Shown in pieces: positions 34,239-47,888 of a DNA stretch of 64,000 nt. The stretch spans positions 310,001-374,000 of the forward strand of contig NW_004457708.1 in assembly GCF_000203815.1 (NCBI RefSeq), given 5' to 3'. How positions within the stretch are numbered: the first letter of the stretch is position 1; each line of letters begins with the position of its first letter. The DNA is from Cavenderia fasciculata. Its lineage: Eukaryota > Evosea > Eumycetozoa > Acytosteliales > Cavenderiaceae. Both the position numbers and the translations under genes were made by a program. The notes beneath the pieces were generated by a model. The model did not search any database. It saw only the letters and a program-made list of their open reading frames with translations, and was not told the DNA's origin.

Positions 34239-37200
34239 TTAATGAATTGAAATAATTGAACCATTTGATAAACCAAATAGTTCAGGTTGATTAGGAGAAT
34301 AAACTTTGGTTGGTGGAAGTGAATAAACTCCAAAGGAACTAGTGACAACTGCAAAGTAAGAGACTGTGTAACTACCTGCCAAGATATCTGTGCCTTGGAA
34401 GATGACCTTGTCTTTTCTAGTTTCTCTGTAGCCAAATGGAGAATACCAATAGTAACGAACGGTATCCCATTGTGGTGGAGTGTCTGGATTTTGATAGATG
34501 TTATTGTCTAGTGGTTCAATTACCGATGGTAATGGATCTTCGACATAGATAACTCCAACATCATCGTGAGTCGTAACCGATATGACAACCTCTACATAAT
34601 CACCATACTTGAAGGTTGTTGAACTTTGACTATTACTACTACTACTACTACTGTTGGTGTTCATAAATTTAATGACCTTTTCTACATAGAAACCATTGTA
34701 TACTGGTTTGTCTGGTAGTTTGGTTGGTACATATTCAATACCAACAGCAACCGACACTTCTCCAACACCAACTACTGAGAATAATAATTTTCCACTATTA
34801 TTACTATTATTGTTACCACTTACAAGTCCATCAAACTGAATAATCTTTTGAATATTCTTTGGACTTGTAGTATTAAATGATTGAGAGAGTAATAGATTGT
34901 TGACAGAGTTTTTGTAGGCACTAAATGTAAGATTTGGTTGGGTACTGTTTTTAGCCAGGTCATAACAAGTCATTGCAATGATAGAGAGGGCCATCTGTTC
35001 ACTTGAAACACCTGGTACCCACTTGTCAAAGGTGATGCTGGGGACGACACCACCCGACGCTATAAAGTTGACCATCTTTTCAAGGAATGGAGTGTCCATA
35101 TGCTTGGCCATGATAAATGAAATCGATGCGTAAATGGTCAATGAAAGAGATGATCTACCTCCTCCTCCAGTGACATAGGCAGTTCTACCTTGGATACGAA
35201 TTGCATTTTCAAGGTTTTGAATGACAGTTGGAATAAATGAAGATTGGTCACCGTCTCCATTCAAAAGTGTTGCAATCATAAAGTAGGATTGACATTGAAG
35301 ATCGCAATTATCTGAAATGTTGGCAGACAGAGCATTAAACGAGTAGAGTTCTATGAGTTCATCATTGGATGGTGCCCAATAATAACCAAGTGCAATACTA
35401 GCGAGACCGATCAGACTCTTGTCAACAGTATGATTGCCTTGATGTGCAGTGGTGACCAATTCGTTGACATAGGTGTCGATAAAACGTTGCCAGTCGCTAA
35501 AGTGAGCATCCAACAACACCCATCCATCAATGTGCTTGAGTCCCTTCATGAGATTTCGCAATTGGAGGGCGTATAGAGTAGGATAGAAACTACCAGTTAC
35601 ATCGGTTGGATACCATTTGATGTTACCCGAGACATATCTATCGAAACCCAACATGACAACCTTTAGTTGAGCCTGAGCTTCGTTGATGAGGGTGGTATTG
35701 GCATTGTAACTGGTCAGAGAGGCATAGGTTACCTGTTTTGATAGTTGGTCGACCGAAGATGGTGTTCTGTCATTACCAATGGACAATAGCTTGTTGCACA
35801 TGGTTTCTACGGATGGGTAACGTCCGACACCGACAACCATGTTCAATTGTCCAGTACCTGGTTCAGTATCTGGCAAGTTGATTCCTTCTTCTACAGTGGT
35901 ATTACTTGAAACAGCCATACTTGTACCAACATACATTGACAGTTGACGTCCGAGTACATCAAATTGAACCTCGATTGAGTCTAAAAGACGGTTGTCCAAA
36001 TAGACAAACAATCCCAAATCAACAGTTCCCTTTTTAAGTGCTTTGAAATTAAATAAACTGTTGATGGTGGTTCCATTTGACGACAAGGCAACAATTTTAC
36101 TGTAGCCTTCGGTAGATTCTGCGACAGAGGGATCAACCACCTTGACTACAAGTCTCATAATTCCAGATTGCGTTAGCTTGGGGTTGGAGATGACAATGGA
36201 AGCACCAAGATTGAATGTATCGCCAATACGAACAAATCTAGGGATGATTGGTAAAATATTGACATCCTTTCTTGAAGTGAGCGATGTTTCAGTAGAGTAG
36301 AGATAGTCTGTTGATTTGGAAACAACAAATGCTCGGACTTGGAATGTTGTAATGTCGTCGGGTAATCTAAAGGTAACCTGTCCTTTACCACCTTTGATGA
36401 GAACCTTGCTAGCAAAGAGAGGTGTAGTTTGGAAATTATTACGAAGCGATGTTTTAGAATTGTCTGTTTTTCCGCCGCTACCGGCGTCAGGTGCTGGTGG
36501 ACCACGAGATTTGGCAGCAATGGCATCAAACGACATTGGAATACCAGTATCTGCAGCTTCAAGGTTAACAATACCTCCTCCAGTTGTACCTCCATAGGAA
36601 GCATAGTATCGGTGACGGTATGGATTGGCCATATTGGTGAGATAGTTGAAAAGATTCTTGAAAAAGGCTGGATCTTCAACTTCAAATCCACTCCAATCCG
36701 ATATCCATTGATCGATTTTGAATCGTCTGAGGAGTATTTCTGCTTGTTTTGCGTAGGATCTGGTCAGCCCCTTGGTAGACTGATCGTACGATACAAAGCT
36801 GTGGGCATACATTGAAAAGGATTGACTGTCTGGCAGTTGTGATGGAACGAGGTCGAGAACACGTTTATCGACCACCATGACACATGCCTCGACTTGGTCT
36901 TGGAAAGGTTTTCCATTATCGAGTTGGTCAACGTGGAGGGTGATGGTCGTTTCAGAGTCGGGTGATACAATCTCGCTCTCCAACGAAACAGATAGATTGA
37001 GAATAGGTTGCACCTTGACATTCAAATTGATGCTTCCCGATGCACTCTTGGCAGAGAGTGGATCATATACTTGCGACACTGTACCTGCACCAATCTTGTA
37101 TCCCACCTCGTGTCCTTGAATCGAGATGACTGCAAACATTCCCAAAGTCTGGCACTTTGGAACCACCTTGATCGTGTAGTTGTTGAATCCATAGCCAACT

Positions 37201-40200
37201 TTGAATTGGTCATTGGTAGTCTTGGAGTCACATCCCCAGTAAAACAATGCTCTTGCCTCTTTGAATGGATTCCAATAGGTGATAACAACCTTGTCGCCGA
37301 CATAGTGGTTATTGTCATTGGTAAACAATTTCAAATCGTGGTTGGATTCTGTGATGATGTTGTTGGGTGAGTATCCATAATAGACATAGTGGTCTTGTCT
37401 GTCCTCAATCTCCAAGGTCTGTACTACCACCTGCTTGGTTTTTGGCTCGATACCCCTGACGACAATCACATTCTCTACAAAATCTTCAAACGTGAATGTG
37501 CACTGAGGGAAGCGAGCATCATCATACTGTTCTCTCTTTTCACTCTGAATGGTGCACAGTACATTGGATTGCTTGTTGTTGTCTTGGTGATAGTGACGAT
37601 TCTTTTTTCCATTTTTACGTTTTCTATCTGCGCTGTCTGCATTCTTTTCAGTGACACTGAGAGCCAATATCTCCCAATGAGTCAATTGAACGGTGAGTGC
37701 AACATTTTCAATGGTTTCACCAGTTGGTACATAATACATTCTAGCATTGAGACCTTGTGGAATGTATGGTACTTTGGACGACTGACTAGAGAATGCGACC
37801 AAGGTGATTTCAATGTCATAGGGATCGACCAAAACAAAACGTTCAAATGTGTTTGACATGACTGTGGCTCTGGTAGGATCGATATAAAAGGCAGAGAATT
37901 CAATCTGACTCTTGATATCATATTTGGCCGATGGGAAACTAAATGTATATGACGCATTTCCATCTTTACTGGTTGTAACTGATACTTGTTCCGTTTGTGA
38001 TGGATCACCAATTAATTTCCAACCAAGTTTAACCATTTGACCATTACTAGGTTCTCCAATATAATTGGTTGTCGATACATAAACTGTAATCTTTGAATCT
38101 TCATCATATTTAATATAATCATCTTTTGTACTAATCTCTAATATTCCAGTTGGTATTCTTGGATCTGCAATCAATACATCTATAGAGTAAACAAAAAATA
38201 AATTGAATTAATAAAAGATTTTCAATGTTTTAAAATATTATTATGATTATTATTATTTACCTGTATTGCTATAAAAATTATTTGAACTTTTATCAGTTAC
38301 ACTTGAACCAGAGATTGAAAGAGAGTAATAACCATAATTGGTACCTGGTGGGATAGGGATTGAAATATTGAGAGAATTGTAGACATCGTCAAAATCGACC
38401 ACCTTGTCAAATGTTTGAAGTGTACCAAGAATAGTCCATTGAACCGATATTTTGAAGATGAGATCGAGGATGATATCCTTGGGACCGTTCAAATAGGCCT
38501 TTAGATGAATAGTGTCACCTGCATTATAGAGTTTACGATCAGTGATGATTTGAGAGTTAATTCTTGGACTAGTACCATAAGGTCCATAGGTATTGGAACG
38601 ATAAGTAAATAGTTTTCCACCATACTCTACAACAATCCAATTTAATCTGAAACCAGCCAAATTAAAAGTAACCAATCCCTTTTTATCAGATATTGATTTA
38701 CCTATCAATTGTAAATTGTCAACGTTGTAATCACCTTGTTTTAGACCGTATCCATAGACTGTGGCATTGGCAACATTGGAAGCATCCTTTAATAAAAAGA
38801 TCCAATAAATGATTTCATTACCAATGTCTAGACGTGTCACACCCAACTGAGTGGCTTGCACCAACTCTGATGAATAGATGGCAGTACAATCGTATGAATA
38901 GTCTGTTCTAATTTGAAGGTATGATCCCGATGGTTTAAACGCTGCAACATTATCAATCTTTGCAGTGTACACTGTATTGTTGCTATCAACAATCAATGGT
39001 ATACTTTGTTGTGACTGTGATGGGATGATAAATGGTTTTCTAGATGAATCTTCCAATGTCTTTAATACACCAATTATATTATTCTTTGTAATTGGATATG
39101 CATACATTTTAAAATCAACATTTGAACATGGTTTGTTTGGATTATATGTTAAAAATGATTTTTTTGTTTCCTAAATGTAAAAAAAAATAAAAATAAACAT
39201 AAATTAATATCATACTCTATTTTTCTTTTTTGTTTTTTTTGTTTATAAACATACTAAAAGATTTTGATAAAAAATCATTGATTGATTTGGAAATGATATG
39301 GTTGAATCAAAAATGGGAGATCTAGCATAAGCAATATAATTATTACCAATACTCATATTAAAGGTATGAGTTTGAGCAAGTAATGGTAAATTCCAACCAT
39401 CCAATATTGGTTTGTTTTTAGGTGGTGAAACAATGAGTTTATAAGTGGTGGATGGTTTAAGTTTTGCTTCCAATTCAATGACTGTTGGCGTAATGATTGA
39501 TACCTTTAAATCAAGTGATGGTTTAAGGCTAAATACTTGAGCAAGATCCTCTTCCGTTACACTTGGCATTAATGAATGGCGAACATATAATCTTTGTCTA
39601 TGATGAGTTGCTTCTGATTCACTAAAAAATAAATAAATAGATTTAATAATTAATCAATCAAATAAGATAAAGTCTCTATCTTCTATCTTTTTCTATTCTT
39701 ACATGAAATAAAAATTAAATGGGTATAAACCATTAACTTTAACACTAATGGCTTCAGATAGTGGACCAGAGCTATTGTGGATACGAATACCTTGAGGTAT
39801 TTCAATGACATAGGTAGAGTATGGGTTGACCTCTAGTTGGCTGCCAAGTGTGATACACACCTCTTTTTCTCCACACCCTTCACCGGTGAGATAGGTGATT
39901 TTGAGGACCGCAGCATTCTTTGATTCGTATTGGTAGACACGCATTGCTTCTTTAACACGATCAATCTCAAAGAGCGACGAAATGTACAGTTTGATGACTG
40001 CGTCGGGTGGCACTTCATAGTTGTCCTTGTAGTCTTGTTCATCGACTCTTCTAGCGGGTGTGTAGGTTGTCCACTCGCCATTAGTCATCTCAGAAGACCG
40101 ATTGGATGTGATCGAAGTGATTGACAGTGATGGAGATGCAGTGTAGTAGGCTATGGGTGGTGGCACGGATGAGATGGCCAATCCATCGTACGACTTTAAC

Positions 40201-40793
40201 GTTTCATCGACACTGAATTGACACTGTAGGTCTGATGGCCATCCATTGACCAATACATCGAATCTTGCAATCGATGTGGTCACCCAACGATAACTACCGG
40301 CCGGTACTGGAGTATCCGATCCTTTGCAACTCAGCTTGAATGGAAAGTAGGTAGATGGTTCACCAAGTGCAATAATCGGTCTGTTAAATGCCACAATGAT
40401 AGGTTGTGTGCCAGACAATTGGTAAGGTGTCTTATCATCTCCTTCATTCTTTGGTACAATGTCTATTACTTTGATTGGGAATGATCGTAGTGATGGTATA
40501 TTATCATTACCTCCGTCACCATTACCATTATCATCAGAAGAAGATACTTCCAAGACAACTTTTGCAGCGGCAGGTTGCTCTTGTTCATTGTCTACTAAAT
40601 GTGACGTTTGAAGTGGTAGTTTAATAGGTGTTGGTTGTCTCTCTATACATGGATGAGCAGGCTCTGGTGGAGGAGGTGGTGGAGAAGATAGTGCTGATGA
40701 ATCAACAAACACATGATGATTATTATTATTTACATATAGTATTATAAAAAAGAAGAACAATAACAATATTGATAATCGTTTCAAACTATCCAT
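34239..40793 (-). CDS. Alpha-2-macroglobulin-like secreted protein without a recognisable thioester
   Basis: Four exons (39703-40793, 39255-39621, 38261-39170, 34239-38179) with matching phases give 2102 residues. The N-terminus has a hydrophobic signal (SILLLFFFFIILYV) preceded by Lys/Arg, then a Pro-rich stretch. Repeated macroglobulin (MG) beta domains follow: KGLVTFNLAGFRLNWIVVEY, RKLYNAGDTIHLKAYL, then EISTKDDYIKYDEDSKITVY. The A2M-type centre has LRNNFQTTPLFASKVLIKGG and FRLPDDITTFQVRAFVVS. An alpha/alpha helical domain and a C-terminal receptor-binding-like domain follow. The organisation is of the bacterial YfhM/protease-trapping type. Where the thioester C-x-E-Q motif is expected, I read YPSVETMCNKLLSIGND, so covalent trapping is unlikely. 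It is probably secreted or surface-bound. Confidence 0.85.
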
Positions 40794-41768
40794 CGATCAT
40801 CAAAACTTTAATTATTTAACAAACAACAAAATATTAATATTAATACACCTTTTTTAAAAATTAAATAAAGTAAGTTATGTTTGTTGTTAATGGATGGGTG
40901 GGTGTATAAATAAATATATAAATATATCTATAATCCTAAAGGAGATTAATTATTATTAAAAGTCAAACTATTAGTTAATTATTATTATTAATGGTGTTGT
41001 GAGTAAGTAATTAAAATATTTATTTGACAATGATGATTTAAATAAGGCTGACACCGTATCCTGATGATGATCAGTAGCTAGCTAGTTAGTAGGTACATAT
41101 AACCTCATAAAAATAATAACAGTAACCAGCTACCCGTAGTGAGTGATCGAAAAACTTTATGAGTGTAGATTTTAAAGCATGTTGTGGTTGTTTTGTTTGT
41201 TGTGCATCCTCCAAAGTTGGGGGTGACGGTGCACTGGTTATCCCACTGTTATTGCCAATTGACAAGACCAACAAAGATATAATAACCTCACAGTTATAAT
41301 ACTGATGGTAATATTAGAAGGATGGATGATCATCTAGATGATCTTGATCTTTGTCTTTTATACAAATAAATTAAAATACTTGTATTTTTGATGATTAAAA
41401 AGATTGGGATTGAACTTTAACTGTAACTGTCTATCATTTCGTTTAAATATGATCATATATTTTGGGAAAGAATCGAATCGAATTGGAGAATATGAGGGTT
41501 ATAAATATATGTATATATATGGTTACCATTATAATATTTTTTTAGTATTTTCAAGCAAACCAAACAACACACTGGTTATTATTATTATTATTATTATTAT
41601 TTGATTAAATTATTATTTGTTGACGTTTTATGTGGTGGATGATGTTGGATTCGTTCGATTTATGAACAACTACCACTAATTAATTAATGAGTTAAACTAA
41701 CTGTCCAATGAAGGACGTTAGATTTATTTGCTTGTGTGTATAAATATATAATAATTATATATGTAAAT
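40794..41768. other. Intergenic region
   Basis: About 975 AT-rich bases between the start of the macroglobulin gene and the stop of the ligase gene. A 62-codon minus-strand reading frame at 41086-41274 has no ATG and I do not accept it. TGATCATC and GATGATC words cluster near 41320-41360. Confidence 0.5.
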
Positions 41769-44117
41769 CTATTTTTGGATTAATTTGTATAGATCATCAA
41801 ATTCATTCTCTGTAATAATAGTTGTTCCATTTTGTTCAGCTTTTGTTATTTTACTACTACCTGCATCTTGACCCATTAATAAATAATTGGTATTCTTTCG
41901 AATCTGACTTTGAATGATTCCTCCAAAATTGTGTTGCACAATGTCTTGGATTTCCTCTCTTGTCATGTTTTTGAATTTACCTGTCACTACCACATTCTTG
42001 TCTTTAAATATACTCGATTGTTGTAAAGTTGTTGTTGAACTATTCTTCTTTTCATCTGATCTATTTTGATTTCTATTTTGTGATTGACTATCATAAACAT
42101 TATGTTTTTGAATGATTGATAATAATTTTTCGATTCCGTCTTTTGATTGTTGATCAGTTGGATGGAAATAGTAATAAATGTTGGTTGAAATGTTTGGACC
42201 GAGATCACCAACAACTTCAATGTCTTGAAGGGATGCGGTGGCTAGTGACTCGATCGTGGTGAATCGCTCGGCCAGCCACTTGCAGCTGGCTTTGCCAACA
42301 CCCGGTATACCGAGCGCGCAGAAGAGGTGTGCAAGATTCTCCTTTTTGCTCTTCTCAACCGACTCTATCATGTTGGCGACTTTTTTGTCGCTGAATCCAC
42401 GTAGCTTTAAGAGTTGATCCTTTTTGTCGGCAAGACTGTACAAATCGCCGATATCCTGTATCAAGCCATACTCGAGCAACACTTTGATCTGCGACGGTCC
42501 GATCCCCGTCATATTCATGCCGTCCTTGCTGACATACCAACTGATACTCTGGAGTCGCTGGTTAGGACAGTTACTCTCAAAGCAGTAGTAGTCTTGATAC
42601 CCATCTGGCTGAGACAACGGTGATCCTAGTGCACACGGACATTTGAGTGAGTCGCCATCGGTGGCGGATGTAGGACACCGATCAAACATATCAAGTAACT
42701 CTTTCTTGGTCATTGGTTCTTTTGCATCGAGTGATTGGATGATCTTGGGAATGACGTCGCCAGCTCGTTCAACCAATACACGCGATCCTGTACGAACACC
42801 AAGTTTCTGAATAAACAGTAGATTGTTGAGTGTGGCTCGCGAAACGGTGACACCGTGGATATCGACGGGTTCCACCTCTGCCACGGGTGTCACTTTACCA
42901 GACCGACCAATCTGCAGTTGGATACTCTTTACCACCGTCGGCATACTTCTTGCACCAAACTTGTAGGCGACAGCCCATCTCGGCGACCGATTAGCCTGTC
43001 CCAGTATAGCTTGTTTCTCCAACGAATTAACCTTGACCACAATCCCATCGATATCCCAATCAAAAGATTCTCTTTTCTCTCCAGACCACATTTTAATAAA
43101 TTCTTCCAATCTTGATGAATCTCTCTGTGACAATGATCCAACCAATATAGCATTTCTATCAATATTAAATCCAATCTTTTCAAGTAATATAATATTATTA
43201 TTATGTGTATTAGTATTATTATTATTTTGATTATTATTATTTTGATTATTATTAATTTGATTATTTTGATTTTGATGAATAAATAATTGATATGATATAA
43301 AATCAAATTCAATACCAAAAGGATTATCCAATTCTTCTTGTTTTGGGTCTAGAATAGATCGAAGTTTACCAGATACTATATTTCTTGTATTCTTGTATTC
43401 AACCTCGTCATTCATTGATCTCCAAGTATTTAACTTTTCAAGTTGGCTCTTTTTAAATACAACTTCACCTCTTACTTCGATCTTGTCGTTTTGACCAAGT
43501 GTAAGATTGTTGTTGTTGTTGACCAAATGAGAAGTAGATATTTGTTTTGGTAATGATGGAATATAATATAATGCATTGGTTGTTATAATTTCACCAATAT
43601 CTCCATCACCTCTTGTTGCAATTCTTTCCAATTTACCAAATGAATCGTAAACTATTGATAATCCAATACCATCATATTTCAATTCACAACTAAATTCTAA
43701 ATTATTATTATTGTTGTTGTTTGAAATACCACTACTACTCTTTGATAGATTACCCAATACTCTTGATTCAAATGCCATTAAATCTTCTTTTGAATAGGTA
43801 TTGTCAAGTGATAACATTCTAACTATATGTTTAACCTTTTCACCTCTTTCATTGCCTGCCGTTGCAATAGGTGCTCCTACTTGATTGATTGGTGTTGTAC
43901 TACCACTACCACTAGCCGACAAGTCTGTACTTCCAGAGTACTGTGATTCATACAATTGTTCTAAAGTTTCTAGCTTTTTGAACAACATGTCATATTCAAA
44001 GTCTGATATGACAGTCTCTGATTTGTTGTAGTACAAGTCGTTATACTTGTTGATATCATTCCTCAATGTTTTAATGTCATCTACAAGTTGATTTCTACTA
44101 TAGTACTTGTTGATTGG

Positions 44118-44166
<49 letters not shown>

Positions 44167-44294
44167 GAGGATGAAGACGTCGTACTACTATAACGATGGA
44201 TGAAGGGATGGTGCAATGCAGACAAAGGTGATGCAGCTGCAAACCTGAGGTTCAATGATGTTGGTAACCATTTGTTGAATTTCAACATTTGCAT
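41769..44294 (-). CDS. ligA: NAD+-dependent DNA ligase (bacterial LigA type), probably mitochondrial
   Basis: It seals nicks using NAD+ as AMP donor, unlike the ATP-dependent ligases usual in eukaryotes. A single exon of 841 residues carries all LigA parts in order. The Ia domain contains YNDLYYNKSETVISDFEYD. The adenylation motif is CELKYDGIGLSIVY, with the active Lys near residue 200, and ATRGDGDIGEIITTN and EVRGEVVF follow. The OB fold has QIGRSGKVTPVAEVEPV and GVTVSRATLNN. A Cys-rich zinc region follows (DRCPTSATDG, LKCPCALGS, YYCFESNCPNQR), then helix-hairpin-helix repeats (LRGFSDKKVANMIE, GIPGVGKASCKWLA) and a C-terminal BRCT domain (KNVVVTGKFKNMTREEIQ). The first 40 residues are basic and hydroxyl-rich with no acidic residue (MQMLKFNKWLPTSLNLRFAA), typical of a mitochondrial presequence. 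A Ser run and Asn runs account for the extra length over bacterial enzymes (about 670). Confidence 0.93.
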
Positions 44295-45252
44295 CTGAAC
44301 AATTAATTAATTATCTGTCTCAACCAAAGGAAGAATGACTAAGTTAGTTTGTTGGTAGAAACATTAGAATATACATAATTAAAATTTAATAAAAAAAGGT
44401 TTTTTTTTTTTTGTATAGCGATGTTCAAAGACTATCTATTTATTATTTATTTAAACAATTTTTATAATAGTTTTAGTTATTTATATAGAGTCATGAACGA
44501 GATAAATCTATCTATATAGTACATATATATATGAACTTCAAGGATTAGTACTTTGAAGATATTTTGTTTTTTGTCCCAACATGATTTCGACACGTGTTCA
44601 AGGATCGAGGAGTTGACTCCATCCAGGCAACGGAACACAAGGGTTGTTCCACGTGTCGTGTCGTGCCGATCCGATCAACCAAGCTGCGATCACCAAAAGA
44701 GGATGAGGAGGTTTGTTGTTACAATAATAACACTGTCACACTATGGCGTCGGTTGGTGTCACATCTTCTCAATACAATACAAGTTGTATTATACAACCAA
44801 GGAATTTTCCTTTTAGATATATTGGGTTGGAAATGAATTGTCTGTTGACAGCAAAGATAAGTCTTTCTTTGTCCCAACCCTCCCCCCATACTATCATCGG
44901 AGGTATGGAGGGCGTGTCTCCACACATTTGGGTATGTCGGTCAAAGAACCACGTGGTGTCCATGGCTCACCATTTTATTTAAGAAGAACATGTTAGCACC
45001 GATAAACGCACGACACACTCAATCTTCTAATCATGATTGTGTTTACAAAAGATATTATAATCAATTTTTCAAAAATGGAGGAGGTTAGCAACATCAACAA
45101 CAACCTTTAAATACAACTCTTCAACCAACCATATTGCAACACATTAATTATAACAAATAATAATCATTGTAATAAGGTAACAAACACACAATTTTTTTAA
45201 CCTTTTATCAAACCAATATTTAACTAATTATTTATTTATTGATTTATTTTAG
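44295..45252. other. Intergenic region with probable 5'-UTR intron
   Basis: Contains poly-T near 44399 and a moderately G/C-rich block at 44580-44960 without coding character in any frame. Just before the next ATG, GTAACAAAC at about 45177 and TTATTTTAG at 45243-45252 look like donor and acceptor of a leader intron ending directly at the start codon. Confidence 0.45.
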
Positions 45253-47701
45253 ATGGATATTGTAAAACCAGGTATATTAAGACCACCAACTGTGTTGGAA
45301 CAAATCTTGGAAGCTCAACCTGAAAAACTACCAGACAAATCCAATATTGTTCATCATTTCGAGTTTGAATTGGAAACATTGCGTACTGATATCTACCAAA
45401 AAGATGATGGCAAAACTTATACAGCCCTCCCCAAGACAAGAGTCAAACGATCAGACGAGCCAGAAAGAACATTAAACATCACTGCCAAAAATGATGAAGT
45501 TCCCGAGTATGACATCTTCAAGGAGTTTACAAATGATGCCACTGGTGATGCAGAGGGTATGGCCATCCTCAAGAACATGTCTATTTTTGACAACAAGGGA
45601 AGAAACGTTGTCAAAGAAAGAGCTGAAAAGTATATGATTGAAAATATCCTTTATTGTACTGGTATGTAATATTAATATTATCAATGTTTCAATCAATCAT
45701 TCGAATGATCATTCATTGTGTATTTATTTACAAATATATTTATCTTTTCTTTTTTCTTTTTTCTTTTTTCTTTTTTAGATCCAGCAATCTTGGCATTATT
45801 TGATATTAAAAAGCCAGATCTAGCTGGCTCGAGATTGGACCTTCTCGATACTGATGACCGTAAAAGTTTCTACAAAGAATTATCAGTTCCATTCATTGCC
45901 TATGTTCTTGCTGAAAAGAACCCAACCGATCCAATTGTCAGTAGAATCAGTGTCTCAAAATGCCTTGAAAAGTTAAAGAGTGTAATGTTGGAACACAAGG
46001 GAAAAAAGTATGTTTCAATATTCAACAGTATAAATATTTATATCACTCATACTAACCATAACCATCACTCTCTCTCTCTCCAACTCATTATAGAGATATG
46101 TTTAGTATCCATGCAAGATTTTTGTTTGAATACGCATTTTATGAATGTAGACCGTGGATGGGTACCTTTTTAAGAAATCCTGATAGATGGTCTCGTCTCT
46201 TTTACTTGTATACCAGATCAGATGCATTCTACAAAACTTGGGATTCATTGTACATAAAGGAGAATGCTAGGTATGTGACATTTCATTGATTTGTTCTTAT
46301 TCTTACTCTTGTTCTTCATCTATTTCCAACACTAACATAATAATTTCTCTCTACTACTCTTGTCGTATTACATAGAACAAGAGAAGATTATTTTGCTGAA
46401 ATACAAAATGTTAAGGCCATTCTCAATGTTCTTGAACCACTTGGCAAATATGCCAACGATGCAGTATTCTATATGAATGTTCACACTATGTTTTATTATA
46501 TGGGTCCATCTCGTAAGTACTATCTGATAAATCAATACCAAAAAGAAAAGGAAAGATTAGAAACTCCTGCTTGTTGTTAACTCATTTTATCCGATTAATC
46601 ACTGCAGTTAAGAAAAATGATGTTATTGACAAGGCACTCAAAGAGAGTGTAGCAGTTCTCATGAAAAGAATCAAGGAAAAGGGTAGCCAAAGCCATCAGA
46701 ATGTGATAACATCTTTGTCGTTCAGCGCAGGAATGGGTGGAGCAACAACTGAATTCCACAAAGCACTTGTTGAGATTCAATACCAATTACTTGATGGCGT
46801 CGATTTTACAAAGGGACCTGCTGCCTTTCTTGATGATCTTGGTAACAAGTTTTATGCCAAACTCAAGGTTAAATGTCCATCGCTCGTTTATAATCTTGCC
46901 TTTAAAAATGTTTGTTTGGCTATATTCCGTGGTTGTCAAGTATGCAAATATATATATATATATTTATAAAACCAATATCTATATAACAACAGTTGAATAA
47001 TTAATATTAATTATTATTGAATCTCTTTTTTTAAGGCACTTTTGATTGGATATACAATTTACAACAGAAAGTCATTGGATACTTTTAGCAAGGCATACTT
47101 TACACTTGATTCTATTGGAGTTGTTTTAGACGTTGCTACCTCTATAAATGCTGGGAACGAAGGATTCACAGAGATTGGAACTTACATTGGCAAGCTTCTC
47201 AGAACCATTCCAAATGCTGAACTTCAAACTGCATTTGATTACATCTTTGTTGCCGATGCTGCTTCTTTTATTTTAACTAGGTATTAAATAGCATAGAACG
47301 GAATGATGTTTTAATGATTAATAATATTAATACCTTTTTTTTTAATTTCCTTTAGATTTACTCCAGTTTTACTAGGTATTTCATTTATCAAATCTCTTAC
47401 CGATACTGTTGATGATCTGAAAGAAGGAGGATGGGGAAAAGCCGTTTTTGATGGAGTAACAGCATTTATCTCTCTTGGAGCAGCTCTCTTGTTATTTGCT
47501 GGAGTCGCATGGAGTGGACCTTTGGCATTGTTGACAGGTGTGACAGTTGTAGTTATACAAGGTGCCAAATCACTCATCTTTGACGATCCAAGTGAGACCA
47601 AACAATTCTTTGATAAATATCTCCCTGCTGATTTAAAGAGAACTTCCCCAACTGATAAAGTATACGTACCAACCATCTTAATTAATGGTTATAACAAATA
47701 A
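45253..47701 (+). CDS. Unrecognised 624-residue protein with C-terminal hydrophobic segments
   Basis: Seven exons (45253-45661, 45779-46007, 46094-46270, 46376-46512, 46608-46939, 47036-47280, 47356-47701) keep one frame. Residues 1-140 are polar (DIVKPGILRPPTVLEQILEA). A large alpha-helical body follows (RWSRLFYLYTRSDAFYKTWD, KYANDAVFYMNVHTMFYYMG). Near the end a long hydrophobic hairpin is seen (AFISLGAALLLFAGVAWSGP, then LALLTGVTVVVIQGAKSL) with Gly in the turn, followed by a soluble tail (KQFFDKYLPADLKRT). The hairpin resembles membrane-inserting helical hairpins. No signal peptide is seen. I recognise no family; it may be dictyostelid-specific or acquired. Confidence 0.8.
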
Positions 47702-47888
47702 TAATAAGAAACAAAACGTGACTGAGCCATTTCTCTCATTGAAAAACCCCAACTTAAAAAAGAATAAACAATGTTATTTATTATTTTCAAACTTATCGTT
47801 TTAACATTTTGATTTATTCTTTTTTATTATTAGATTTATTTTAGATTAATATTACAGTATTATTTGTTGTTGATTATTATTATTATTA

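Noticed and set aside
41086-41274. 62-codon leftward ORF with a hydrophobic start
   Set aside because: It begins at a TTG, no ATG is available in frame and no intron offers one.
44553-44982. Several 65-87-codon ORFs on both strands
   Set aside because: All frames are similarly open, none has recognisable features, and the block lies in the long promoter/leader region of the next gene.
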